Source: an uncultured Christensenella sp.
GTDB lineage: Bacteria; Bacillota; Clostridia; Christensenellales; Borkfalkiaceae
Assembly (NCBI GenBank): GCA_910576655.1
Contig: CAJTJC010000006.1
Span: 48,090 to 112,089 of the forward strand
DNA length: 64,000 bases
Reading direction: 5' to 3'
Below, piece by piece: positions 52,636 through 60,442 of this stretch (position 1 is the first letter of the stretch; every line of letters starts with the position of its first letter). The position numbers and the translations under genes are program-made. The notes under the pieces were generated by a model. That model worked only from the letters and a program-made list of their open reading frames with translations. It searched no databases and was not told where the DNA came from.

Positions 52636-52651
52636 TTTTTGCAAGCAAAAA
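52636..52651. repeat. 16-bp inverted repeat
   Basis: TTTTTGC-AA-GCAAAAA, in the noncoding block between the left end and the first gene. Confidence 0.55.
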
Positions 52652-52701
52652 TCTCCACCGTCAGGTATGATTTTTTTAATTCCTCCTTGCATTTTAATTT
52701 T

Positions 52702-52781
52702 ACACTCCGTGCGCCCTGCGTAAGGAGTTGAAGGCGCGCCTCGGCGCTCCCTCACCCCCTAACGCATTGTTTTACGGAGTG
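52702..52781 (+). repeat. Second large stem-loop
   Basis: CACTCCGT (52702-52709) pairs with ACGGAGTG (52774-52781); inside, TGCGT and ACGCA also pair. Interior text resembles that of the hairpin at 52449-52508 (GTAAGG...TTGA...GGCG). Confidence 0.6.
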
Positions 52782-52844
52782 AGAACGGGTTGAGCCGCCT
52801 TCAGAGATTATTTTGCAGGGGGCGGAAACCCCGAAGGAGTTTTT

Positions 52845-53150
52845 ATGATTTCCATAACAAATTTGACAATTAAACCGCACAAAGCACAAGCCATTGACAA
52901 GAGAGCAATCACAAATTTAAGACCGCATTTATTATGGGAAGTTGAAAGCAAACACTTAAATATCAGTATGTACGGTTTAACAGACGAAAGCAATTATGCG
53001 ATTATTGAAATTGACGGATATGAAAATATTGTTTTTGTTGACCCAAACGAAAATTGCATACTTGAAACAATACAGCCGATAGACAGAGCAAACGATAAAC
53101 TTTTCCCTATTCAAGCAATAGAACTGCAAGTTCATTACAAAAGGTATTAA
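52845..53150 (+). CDS. Element protein, unknown (101 residues)
   Basis: First gene of the plus-strand block; AAGGAG lies 5 nt before the ATG. A soluble alpha/beta-looking small protein (MISITNLTIKPHKAQAI...), no membrane segment, no recognised family. The AT-rich codon use differs from upstream host genes. The two large hairpins precede it. Confidence 0.6.
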   Translation: MISITNLTIKPHKAQAIDKRAITNLRPHLLWEVESKHLNISMYGLTDESNYAIIEIDGYENIVFVDPNENCILETIQPIDRANDKLFPIQAIELQVHYKRY

Positions 53151-53205
53151 AACAAAAAGCTGTGCTATCGGCTATACGGGCAAATAAATTTTAAAGAGGT
53201 AACTT

Positions 53206-53403
53206 ATGAGGACAATTACTTTAAACAACTTATTGAAGAAAGAGAACAAGACACCCGACGCCATTATTAAATGGGCGTATTATGGTTACGGTTTTTTGAG
53301 TTGCACGGGCGAAAACAAAATTTCCGAACTGCCTCCGCAAGTCAAATTTGCTAAATGCTTTAAAGTCGAAAATGATATTTATTGCGTGGATGGTGCATTA
53401 TGA
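53206..53403 (+). CDS. Element protein, unknown (65 residues)
   Basis: Good ribosome-binding site (GAGGT, 7 nt). Sequence MRTITLNNLLKKENKTPD... with two Cys near the end; the last codon overlaps the next start (ATGA). Unrecognised. Confidence 0.55.
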   Translation: MRTITLNNLLKKENKTPDAIIKWAYYGYGFLSCTGENKISELPPQVKFAKCFKVENDIYCVDGAL

Positions 53404-53591
53404 AAAAATTTGTATTCGGTTGGAATATGAAACGCCCTCTTCAAAACGAAGATACATACGAATATTTATACGAAATCAAAATAATTGCAAAAACGACAGA
53501 AGAAGCAATAGAACAACTAAAACATATTGTCGGGCAAAAAATTGCAAAGCAATGTTATTTTAACGATATATACGACTACGGCACAATATAA
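53400..53591 (+). CDS. Element protein, unknown (63 residues)
   Basis: ATG 53400-53402 overlaps the previous stop, so translation is probably coupled. The pattern YEIKIIAKTTEEAIEQLKHIV suggests a small alpha/beta fold. Unrecognised. Confidence 0.5.
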   Translation: MKKFVFGWNMKRPLQNEDTYEYLYEIKIIAKTTEEAIEQLKHIVGQKIAKQCYFNDIYDYGTI

Positions 53592-53598
53592 ACCACTT

Positions 53599-53623
53599 GC
53601 CGACCGTCGGCGGCATATCCGCC
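53599..53623 (+). repeat. Leader hairpin repeat, copy 1
   Basis: GCCGACCGTCGGC overlapping GGCGGCATATCCGCC: two adjacent palindromes, 28 bp before the ATG at 53652. Confidence 0.75.
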
Positions 53624-53651
53624 CAAAAATAAAAAACGGAGATAAAACAAA

Positions 53652-53834
53652 ATGAAAGTACAAATTGCAGTTTATAACAAAGGACAAAGCGGGCAATTTT
53701 TCGGGCTTATCAGACTTGAACAGAACGGAAATATAACAAAGCGTTACCCTCTCCATTATGCGCCCAACTGGAAAACGGCAAAAGGCGCGGAGAGATACGC
53801 AAAGAAAAACGGCTACGAACTTGTACCCGTCTGA
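53652..53834 (+). CDS. Element protein, unknown (60 residues)
   Basis: GGAGA ribosome-binding site; basic small protein (MKVQIAVYNKGQSGQFF...KNGYELVPV). Preceded by the first copy of the 25-bp hairpin repeat. Unrecognised. Confidence 0.5.
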   Translation: MKVQIAVYNKGQSGQFFGLIRLEQNGNITKRYPLHYAPNWKTAKGAERYAKKNGYELVPV

Positions 53835-53846
53835 ACAGACAGCAAC

Positions 53847-53871
53847 GCCGACGGGCGGCGGCATATCCGCC
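53847..53871 (+). repeat. Leader hairpin repeat, copy 2
   Basis: Same 25-bp unit with two substitutions (GCCGACGGGCGGC...), 26 bp before the ATG at 53898. Confidence 0.72.
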
Positions 53872-53897
53872 TGAAAATAAAATTTGAGGTGATAAAA

Positions 53898-54095
53898 ATG
53901 ACTATTGAATTGAACGAAATCGAACAAGAAAAGGCGGTTGCGCTTGCTATGCTTAAAGCGATTGATTTGCAAATTAAAGCCGACAAGATAGACCGTTTAG
54001 GACATTTAACAGAAGTACAAATTGCGCAAATTGATTTTTATCGTAGGGGTGAACAGTTTTATAGACAACTTGCGCAAAAATTAAAAGGCAACTGA
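53898..54095 (+). CDS. Element protein, helical (65 residues)
   Basis: GAGGTGAT precedes ATG 53898-53900. Predicted helical, charged (EIEQEKAVALAMLKAIDLQ). An upstream in-frame GTG overlaps the ribosome-binding site and is rejected. Unrecognised. Confidence 0.5.
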   Translation: MTIELNEIEQEKAVALAMLKAIDLQIKADKIDRLGHLTEVQIAQIDFYRRGEQFYRQLAQKLKGN

Positions 54096-54134
54096 ACAGT
54101 CCGCCCGATGAGTCGTTGAAAATTACGACGAAAC

Positions 54135-54159
54135 GCCGACCGTCGGCGGCATATGTCCG
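54135..54159 (+). repeat. Leader hairpin repeat, copy 3
   Basis: Same unit; the second stem ends GTCCG instead of CCGCC. It is 16 bp before the ATG at 54176. Confidence 0.7.
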
Positions 54160-54175
54160 AAGGAAAGGAGTAAAA

Positions 54176-54496
54176 ATGAAAACTTATAATATCAAATGCT
54201 TCGGTGATACATACGAAATTAAACTTATTGCAAAAACCTATATGAATAACGGACGGTTAGCCGTTCAGGAGCTCACCGTACCGGACGGCGAACCGTTCGC
54301 AACTATTACAGTAAATATCAACTATCCTATAAGTGGCGATAAAACTGTAACCGCATTTGTCGATACTAATAATTACGGTTTCTTGAAAATTGAAAAGTTT
54401 TTACAAGATAATCAAATTGCAAAACCTACGGGTAGATTTGGCGAAAGCGGTTACTGTACTTATCCCGAATACATATTCGATTTAACTAAATTTTAA
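54176..54496 (+). CDS. DUF4313-like element protein
   Basis: 106 residues; MKTYNIKCFGDTYEIKLIAK and GEPFATITVNI resemble a DUF4313-type protein common in conjugative and phage-like elements of Firmicutes; function unknown. GGAAAGGAG is ahead of ATG 54176-54178. An in-frame start at 54116 would read through the hairpin repeat and is rejected. Confidence 0.6.
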   Translation: MKTYNIKCFGDTYEIKLIAKTYMNNGRLAVQELTVPDGEPFATITVNINYPISGDKTVTAFVDTNNYGFLKIEKFLQDNQIAKPTGRFGESGYCTYPEYIFDLTKF

Positions 54497-54509
54497 AGGA
54501 GTTTAAAAA

Positions 54510-54743
54510 ATGAATAAACAACGTAGAAAACAAATATCTGAATTAATGCAGAAAGTATCAGACTTAAAAGAAGAACTTGACGAAGTATTGCAAGAAGAAC
54601 AGGACTATTACGACAATATGCCCGAAAACCTACAATATAGCGCAAGGAGCGAAAACTCAGAGGAAGCTATATGCAACTTAGAAGAGGCTTGCAGTTGTCT
54701 TGACGATTGTATATCGAACCTTGAAAGTTCTATTGAAAATTGA
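54510..54743 (+). CDS. Element coiled-coil protein (77 residues)
   Basis: Very acidic and helical (MQKVSDLKEELDEVLQEE), with Cys pairs near the end (CNLEEACSCLDDC). AAAGGAG is 8 nt upstream. Similar small coiled-coil proteins are common on Firmicutes mobile elements. Function unknown. Confidence 0.55.
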   Translation: MNKQRRKQISELMQKVSDLKEELDEVLQEEQDYYDNMPENLQYSARSENSEEAICNLEEACSCLDDCISNLESSIEN

Positions 54744-54754
54744 AAGGAGCTAAA

Positions 54755-54946
54755 ATGATAAAATTCACATATTCAGAAATATTAGATTTAATTTCACTTT
54801 GTAAGTGCGATATAAAAAATACCAAACTCATAATACAAAATATCAATCCGAAAGATACCGATTTTATAGACGCAATGCAAGAAGATATAGAAAAGGAAAC
54901 AGAATTAATTAAAAAATTAGAGAGCTTAAAATCTACTTTGTTATAA
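54755..54946 (+). CDS. Element protein, helical (63 residues)
   Basis: ATG 54755-54757 has AAAGGAG upstream. Helical and charged; last gene in the plus block before the predicted RNA. Unrecognised. Confidence 0.5.
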   Translation: MIKFTYSEILDLISLCKCDIKNTKLIIQNINPKDTDFIDAMQEDIEKETELIKKLESLKSTLL

Positions 54947-55052
54947 AATCAATTCGCCCGATTTTCGGGCGGACTTCCCCTTACCACGAAGCCCCAACCC
55001 ACACCGCCACGGCGGTTTATATTTCAGTTTTATTTTAATGTCGTAATTTTGT

Positions 55053-55081
55053 TTGACATTATTGTTGAAATTGCTTATACT
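55053..55081 (+). promoter_or_regulatory. Promoter of the element RNA
   Basis: TTGACA (55053-55058), 17 bp, TATACT (55076-55081). No ORF begins downstream; the minus-strand unit converges from the right. Confidence 0.75.
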
Positions 55082-55087
55082 GTTTAC

Positions 55088-55172
55088 ATAAAAGGTTGTT
55101 AGTTCGCCAATAGGCTTGAACGTTGCGGAAGAATGAATTAAGTTTCAGTGCCCCCAACCTTTTATTTTTTTT
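55088..55172 (+). ncRNA. Candidate element-encoded noncoding RNA (~85 nt)
   Basis: Closing stem AAAAGGTTG (55090-55098) with CAACCTTTT (55155-55163), then an 8-T run, so the closing stem doubles as terminator. Inside, GTTCGCC-AATA-GGCTTGAAC forms a hairpin and GGAA/TTTC a second, giving a three-way-junction-like shape. Possible roles are copy-number control or host regulation, but nothing in the sequence decides this. Confidence 0.65.
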
Positions 55173-55181
55173 GCCCCGTAA

Positions 55182-55592
55182 TTATTTACGGGGATTTTCG
55201 TTATCGTCAATTACTTTCTGAACAGTCTGCTTATCTGCGTTTGAAATTTTCCAACCTTTCAACTTTTCATTACGAACACCTTTATTAATTAAATTTGTTT
55301 TCGGTAATATGTACGCAGACTTGTTACTATTCGGTTCAGGGTTTATAATCAACGGTATATTGTTTACTCCGTTGGTAATAGGACTTTCTGTAATTCCCAA
55401 AGCTTTATAATCTTTTCCATTTTCGCCATAAACATATTGCGGATGCCCCGTAGTTTCTTTACTATGAAACTTGCGAAAATGCCGCTGAAAATGATTATTC
55501 GTTTGCGCCGCTTTCTTTGCATAGCTTGCTTTAATCGCTCGCTTTTGGGCTTCGTTCTTACAATGAAATTTAGGTCTATTCCTCTTACTCAT
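55182..55592 (-). CDS. Basic element protein, unknown
   Basis: 136 residues, strongly basic N-terminus (MSKRNRPKFHCKNEAQKRAI) with several His and Cys, and a polar tail. Could bind nucleic acid. AAAGGTGA is ahead of the ATG. It is the last gene of the minus unit, 10 nt after the ATPase gene. Unrecognised. Confidence 0.6.
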   Translation of the reverse strand: MSKRNRPKFHCKNEAQKRAIKASYAKKAAQTNNHFQRHFRKFHSKETTGHPQYVYGENGKDYKALGITESPITNGVNNIPLIINPEPNSNKSAYILPKTNLINKGVRNEKLKGWKISNADKQTVQKVIDDNENPRK

Positions 55593-55601
55593 AAATCACC
55601 T

Positions 55602-57782
55602 TTATTCCGCGCCGCTGAGCGCGTTTATTTCTGTTTGGAAATGGGCGTTCTGCAAGCCCAATTCGTCAGCCGTAGCCATAATGTCGGCATATTCCTTTAA
55701 ATCGTCTATACCGACACAATTCGCCTGCGCACGGGTTTCGAATATACCGCTCAGGCAGTCAGTGGAAAAACGCTTGCTGTAAATCTTTTTCGGCATACGG
55801 TAATACTTAGCCTTTTTAACTTCACCCTCGCGCGAACCGCGTTCTACTTCCAAATGCAAGGTCTGCGAACTGAAAGTATTATGTACTCCCTCGCAATGCT
55901 TGCTTAATTTCGCCGTTATGCCTTTAATCAGATACAAGAGCAAAGTATTATCTGCGCGGTTAAACCTATACTGCGTATAGAAATTCACGAACCTGTTTTT
56001 CAGCCAACCGAACAGGAAATCGAAGATACGGAACGGAGCAAAAAACGGCAGTAACAACGACATATCGCCTTTGTCCTTGATATCGATTATTTCGCCCAAC
56101 TCTCTTGAAACTGCACCCAAATCGCTATCGCGTTGTAAATCGGCATAGACCTTTACAAATACACGGTTTGCGACAACGCAAGCGTGGCGGCTCATTTTGA
56201 GCATTACATCAAATAAATCGTTTTTTTGGTTGCAGACTATTTCTCCATTATTATCCTTGTCATTCCTATGTACATCGGTTAATGCCGGCGTGTTTTTACG
56301 TTCCTTGTCTATTTCGGATATGATATAAACTCCGAAGCCGAAAGCGTTTCTATTAGGGTTGTCTTTAAGCATTTGCCGACCTAAGCGGAGCATATCGAAA
56401 TCGAGGATATGAGCGTGCCGGCTGTAACTGTCTATCAGACGGCTGTCGCGCTTAAAGAAATCTGTATCCCATAACGGAAAATTGCCGATATCCGCTTTTA
56501 AACTATCTACCCTAACACTGTAATTCGATATAAGCAAAGACGTCTGAACGGTATAAATAAAATACGCGCAGGCGTAATCTTCCAACGCCGTCCATATATC
56601 CGTGACTTTAAGTTTATCGTCGTACGTTAAGCCGTAACGTTCGAAATCGTAGTTAAACAGTAACGATTTATCATACGGATCGTTACACCACATATCACGC
56701 ATTTGCCGAACCCATTTCCGACAGGACGGCAAATCGTGGACTGTACGCACTTGCATTGCCCATTTCAAACGCAACTCAAATTCTATCCAGGGGAAATACG
56801 GAAATTTCATATCCGTTTCGAGGATAATTTCAAAAGCCGTATTCCGGAACTGAACTTCCGTTGAAAGAGCCATATCCGTTATTTGCATTGTCTTTCCTAC
56901 GCCCATTGCACCGTAACAGATAGTGACGACCCCGCGCTCGTTTATGAAACCGCAATTACGCCATTCGTTGTGATAAAGCCGTAAATACGCAATCTTGATA
57001 CTTATAGCGTTCAATACGAAATAGCCTAATATAAACCACACCCACAACGGAATAAAGTCTATTACAGCCCATAAATCGAGCGCGAGTTTGTAAAACTGTA
57101 TATAAAGGTTTACGACGTCGAAAGACATTGCAAAATAAAAATAATAAGCTATAAATTCAACAAGCATAGTCAGAGCGTTGAAATTATACAGCCATATCAA
57201 TAGCCAAGCCCTTTTGTAAAATCTGTTTTCGCGGATAAAATATATTAAATCACTTAACCATAATTTTACAGGTCTATACGTGCAGTGAACGATTTTCCTG
57301 AACGCTTTCAACGGCTTGCTGTCGGTATTGTAATCGTTGTTTTGGCGCTTTAAATACCGCTTGAAAACCACTATGGCAATTAATATAAAAGGTATTAATA
57401 CAGTCACTATCAAGGCTACTTTGTACAATACGTTGCCTACGACTGACAAATAGCCGAAGAAGTTATCCTCGTTTATCCATAGTTGCCAATACAGCACGAA
57501 GTTCGATTTAAAGCCGGTAAACGTTTCCGGAAGAGTAGTTGTCGGACTGTCACCGCTGTACGACGGGAAGAACGGAAATTTCGGAAGCTCTGTTACCGTC
57601 GGAGTAAAGCCGTATTCGATACCGAACATTTCGCAGAAGTAGAAAGCGACAGAAAGACCGAGGTCCCGTCCGCCCTCGATAATTCTACCGAGAGCGTTCG
57701 GGAACACAAACACACTGCAAGCAATAAAGCCGAGCGTTATACCTATGCAAATGATATGACGGTAATTAATTTTTTTCTTCAT
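55602..57782 (-). CDS. Zot/pI-like P-loop ATPase with N-terminal membrane region
   Basis: 726 residues. Four or five hydrophobic segments (~5-25, 115-140, 193-218, 233-263) come before a P-loop, GAMGVGKT, near residue 291. Further on, VYIISEIDKE is a Walker-B-like acidic strand and KMSRHACVVANRVFVK fits the conserved His/Arg region of Zot-like proteins. Inovirus pI/Zot drives DNA extrusion and virion assembly at the membrane. In pI the ATPase is N-terminal and the membrane span follows; here the order is reversed, which also recalls coupling proteins. I prefer ATG 57780-57782; an ATG seven codons earlier is possible. Confidence 0.65.
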   Translation of the reverse strand: MKKKINYRHIICIGITLGFIACSVFVFPNALGRIIEGGRDLGLSVAFYFCEMFGIEYGFTPTVTELPKFPFFPSYSGDSPTTTLPETFTGFKSNFVLYWQLWINEDNFFGYLSVVGNVLYKVALIVTVLIPFILIAIVVFKRYLKRQNNDYNTDSKPLKAFRKIVHCTYRPVKLWLSDLIYFIRENRFYKRAWLLIWLYNFNALTMLVEFIAYYFYFAMSFDVVNLYIQFYKLALDLWAVIDFIPLWVWFILGYFVLNAISIKIAYLRLYHNEWRNCGFINERGVVTICYGAMGVGKTMQITDMALSTEVQFRNTAFEIILETDMKFPYFPWIEFELRLKWAMQVRTVHDLPSCRKWVRQMRDMWCNDPYDKSLLFNYDFERYGLTYDDKLKVTDIWTALEDYACAYFIYTVQTSLLISNYSVRVDSLKADIGNFPLWDTDFFKRDSRLIDSYSRHAHILDFDMLRLGRQMLKDNPNRNAFGFGVYIISEIDKERKNTPALTDVHRNDKDNNGEIVCNQKNDLFDVMLKMSRHACVVANRVFVKVYADLQRDSDLGAVSRELGEIIDIKDKGDMSLLLPFFAPFRIFDFLFGWLKNRFVNFYTQYRFNRADNTLLLYLIKGITAKLSKHCEGVHNTFSSQTLHLEVERGSREGEVKKAKYYRMPKKIYSKRFSTDCLSGIFETRAQANCVGIDDLKEYADIMATADELGLQNAHFQTEINALSGAE

Positions 57783-57979
57783 TTCCCTTAAATCTACACC
57801 CATAAAAATACATTACTCGCGCAATATTCAATAAAAGTTCGTCAAAATCTTTATCGTCTATAACACACAGAGCATTATCCAAAGCATAAGCAATTTTTTC
57901 TATCTCTTTATTACGTTGCTTTACTCTTTCAGTTAAAAATTCTGCACATTCGCATTTTTTTTAAAAATTCTTTTTTCAT
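57766..57979 (-). pseudogene. Frameshifted small gene at an A8 run
   Basis: ATG 57977-57979 starts MKKEFLKK and hits a stop after 16 codons. Skipping one A in a run of eight joins it to a 70-residue reading frame (…ERVKQRNKEIEKIAY…FKGNEEKN) that ends at 57766 inside the ATPase start. Without the skip that frame has no start codon. It may be a decayed gene, a sequencing indel, or transcriptional slippage. Confidence 0.5.
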
Positions 57980-58068
57980 ACCTTAACCCCCGTATATACG
58001 AAATAGCCTATCGTAAATGCGACCGCAAGAATTAATACAAAAATCAGTAACCGTTTAATAGTTTTCAT
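57976..58068 (-). CDS. 30-residue membrane microprotein
   Basis: MKTIKRLLIFVLILAVAF continues to one membrane helix with a Lys near the end. Its ATG overlaps the end of the upstream gene and its stop overlaps the next ATG. It is similar in size and character to pVII and pIX minor coat proteins of filamentous phage, but this is analogy only. Confidence 0.55.
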   Translation of the reverse strand: MKTIKRLLIFVLILAVAFTIGYFVYTGVKV

Positions 58069-58402
58069 AGTCAACACCTAAACGTCCAACAATATCACCG
58101 CAAAAAAACTCTTTCGGAAAATATTCCTTTTCACGCAAATAATATCTGTTATTAAACAAATAAGCGAAACCAATCTCTTTAACAGCAGGAGCATTAAGCC
58201 AATAAACGATTACGCATTCACGACCTTTAACTTCTAACGTTCTGAAATATTCAGTTATTTTACGGCGAAACAGTCCAAAGCGAAACGTACCGTTGTTTAT
58301 ATAGCGCATAGTTGAATTATTGAAGTCTTTATACTTTTCACCTGCGCATAAAGCAAAGCCTGTTTGTATATCGATTAATAAATACCTGCAAAACGTTTTC
58401 AT
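58055..58402 (-). CDS. Element protein, unknown (115 residues)
   Basis: Aromatic-rich and soluble (FRFGLFRRKITEYFR, VIVYWLNAPAVKEIGFAYLF), no membrane segment. AAGGTGA directly precedes the ATG. It lies between the large secreted protein and the ATPase. Unrecognised. Confidence 0.6.
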   Translation of the reverse strand: MKTFCRYLLIDIQTGFALCAGEKYKDFNNSTMRYINNGTFRFGLFRRKITEYFRTLEVKGRECVIVYWLNAPAVKEIGFAYLFNNRYYLREKEYFPKEFFCGDIVGRLGVDYENY

Positions 58403-58414
58403 TCACCTTACCGT

Positions 58415-60430
58415 TTATTCCTTTTTCTTTTTAAATAACGCGCCTATCGCCCTGAACGGAAGCGTAATTAACCAAATAACAGCGTCGAGGACGTATCCTA
58501 TTAAATGACTCCATAACGGATAGGTTAATATCAGAACGACTACAAGTACTACAACGCCGAAAATGAGTTTCCAATTCACTCCGTTACAGCCACTGCCGTC
58601 GCTCGTTGGATCTTTCAGCGGCGGAGTTAAATCGCCTGCTATATCCATAGGCGACATTACCACAGGAATTATCGTTTCCACGTCGTCATTCGTATAAGTC
58701 AGAGAGATTATATCGAAATCGAGATATACAGTTTCCTGCACCGTGTAACAGTTCCAATTTTTATCTTTCCAAAGATAATAGCAATCGTTAGCAAGTATTT
58801 CACCGTCCGAGGTTCCGCTGTCTATTTCAGAGCCATCACAGCGAGCAAACACACTAGGAGCACACATATATTTCGTGGTACTGTAACGGAACAAAACAAG
58901 CCTTTCTTTTTTCAGTTTTGCCTTAGCGTATTCAGCCGAAAGCTTTGTTACGTCACCTTTATTGATACGCAGGTTTTCCGAAATCTCGTCGTTTGAACCC
59001 GTTAAGTCCTTATCTTCTATGACCTTTATTGCTTCAAGCTCTTCATAATGAGTATCGACTTCAACGTCACTACCGAACATTTTCTGCCAAAGCGATTTCG
59101 TTTTAAGTGTATTCCAAAAAATTTCCATTTTATCCGTATTCTTTATAGACTTGTAGTTATAGCCGCGATTATATCCGTCCTGAACGTATTTTTCAAACAT
59201 AACTTCACAATATCTGTCAAGAATTTTACCACCTTCCCAATGCTCGCTATGTTCTCTTAAACGTTCTAATACTGTATCACCCGAAACAGCATTATCAACG
59301 CTGTTTAAATCTAAATTTTTTGAGTAAAACGCCGCGGCATAGCCAGGAAAGAAATTGCTGTCATTAAAATCTATTTCTCCACCCCACAAGAAATCAAATT
59401 TATACCATTTGCCCGTATAATCGTAATTTGATGTAACGGTATCTTGTTGAGAGTACTGAAACCAATTTGATTTCAAATTTTCCCAAAATACCATAAACAA
59501 GTAGTATTCGTCTGTCGGTAACATACGGGTTACGCGTCCATACAAAGAATTTATTGCATCAACAGTATGTTTGTCGTTGGATACGAGCAATGGTCTTGTA
59601 AAATATTCATACCATTCACAGGCTATTTCGGTAAGCTCGCCATAGTCCGTGAAGAACTTTTCGGGGACTCGGAAATATACACTGTTTAACTGCGACTGTT
59701 CGCCGTTGTAATAATCGCCCTCAGGTCGGTATTCCGTATGTTTGACGTCCAACTCTATGTATCTCTCGAAATTATCCACTACACAGCAAAGCGTATCACT
59801 TGTTGCAAGCTCCGAACCATAGCCTTCGGCAAAGCCCGAATACGTATATTTTTGCGCCACAGGATATGCCGTTGCCGTGTTTTTGTATGAAAGAGTTATT
59901 TCACCTATTTCATATACACGGTTTGTTTTATGCTCGCTTAATATATCGTTTTTAGCTTCGTCCGAAAGAGTTATTTCAAACTTATAAAATCTGCCCTCAT
60001 AGCCTGCCGCATTCGAATAGTTTAAAAACCTTAATCTGTAATGCCGCCACTGCTCGCCACCGTTTATAAGCAAAGAAACATTGTTGCGTTCGCTATCCGT
60101 ATCCAACGCTATTTGCTGAGGGTTATATACGTAAACGTATAGCCCGAAATCCGACTGCTTGTTTGCATAGTACGAATAGCCGAACTCTATAAAAGATATA
60201 ATCTGCGGTTTACTGTTTTCACTGAAAGGGTAGTCCTCGATATTAAAGGCGTTGCCGGCAATGGTTGAGCCTTGGAGATTATCCCAAACGTTTGTTGCTT
60301 CATACGCTTCCTTAGCGGAAGTGGCGGCGTGAACTATTGCCGCACCGCCACCCACAAAGGAGGAAATGAAAAATACTATAACGGCTATTATTGCCGCAAG
60401 TGTGTATGTGAATTTTTTTGTCTTTTTCAT
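58415..60430 (-). CDS. Large secreted, C-terminally anchored protein (adsorption-protein-like)
   Basis: 671 residues with a signal peptide (~1-36, ending VHAA), a large extracellular domain rich in Tyr and Trp (SVYFRVPEKFF, CEWYEYFTRP), and a C-terminal membrane segment (~615-660) with a basic tail (KKKKE). This topology matches pIII of filamentous phages, which is held at the membrane by its C-terminus until assembly. Sequence similarity to pIII is not evident. It could also be a surface adhesin of the element. Confidence 0.6.
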   Translation of the reverse strand: MKKTKKFTYTLAAIIAVIVFFISSFVGGGAAIVHAATSAKEAYEATNVWDNLQGSTIAGNAFNIEDYPFSENSKPQIISFIEFGYSYYANKQSDFGLYVYVYNPQQIALDTDSERNNVSLLINGGEQWRHYRLRFLNYSNAAGYEGRFYKFEITLSDEAKNDILSEHKTNRVYEIGEITLSYKNTATAYPVAQKYTYSGFAEGYGSELATSDTLCCVVDNFERYIELDVKHTEYRPEGDYYNGEQSQLNSVYFRVPEKFFTDYGELTEIACEWYEYFTRPLLVSNDKHTVDAINSLYGRVTRMLPTDEYYLFMVFWENLKSNWFQYSQQDTVTSNYDYTGKWYKFDFLWGGEIDFNDSNFFPGYAAAFYSKNLDLNSVDNAVSGDTVLERLREHSEHWEGGKILDRYCEVMFEKYVQDGYNRGYNYKSIKNTDKMEIFWNTLKTKSLWQKMFGSDVEVDTHYEELEAIKVIEDKDLTGSNDEISENLRINKGDVTKLSAEYAKAKLKKERLVLFRYSTTKYMCAPSVFARCDGSEIDSGTSDGEILANDCYYLWKDKNWNCYTVQETVYLDFDIISLTYTNDDVETIIPVVMSPMDIAGDLTPPLKDPTSDGSGCNGVNWKLIFGVVVLVVVLILTYPLWSHLIGYVLDAVIWLITLPFRAIGALFKKKKE

Positions 60431-60442
60431 ATAGCACCTACT

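Noticed and set aside
52457..52723. 88-codon open frame in the element noncoding block
   Set aside because: It crosses a strong hairpin and two palindromes, lacks a ribosome-binding site, and its composition looks random.
54947..55052. Stretch between the last plus-strand gene and the RNA promoter
   Set aside because: It holds a short GC-rich hairpin (CGCCCGATTTTCGGGCG) but no ORF; I see nothing beyond a possible terminator for the plus-strand block.
56993..57000. TCTTGATA, matching the nick site of pC194/pUB110-type plasmids
   Set aside because: It is inside the ATPase gene with no flanking stem-loop, and one chance match in 12 kb is not surprising.
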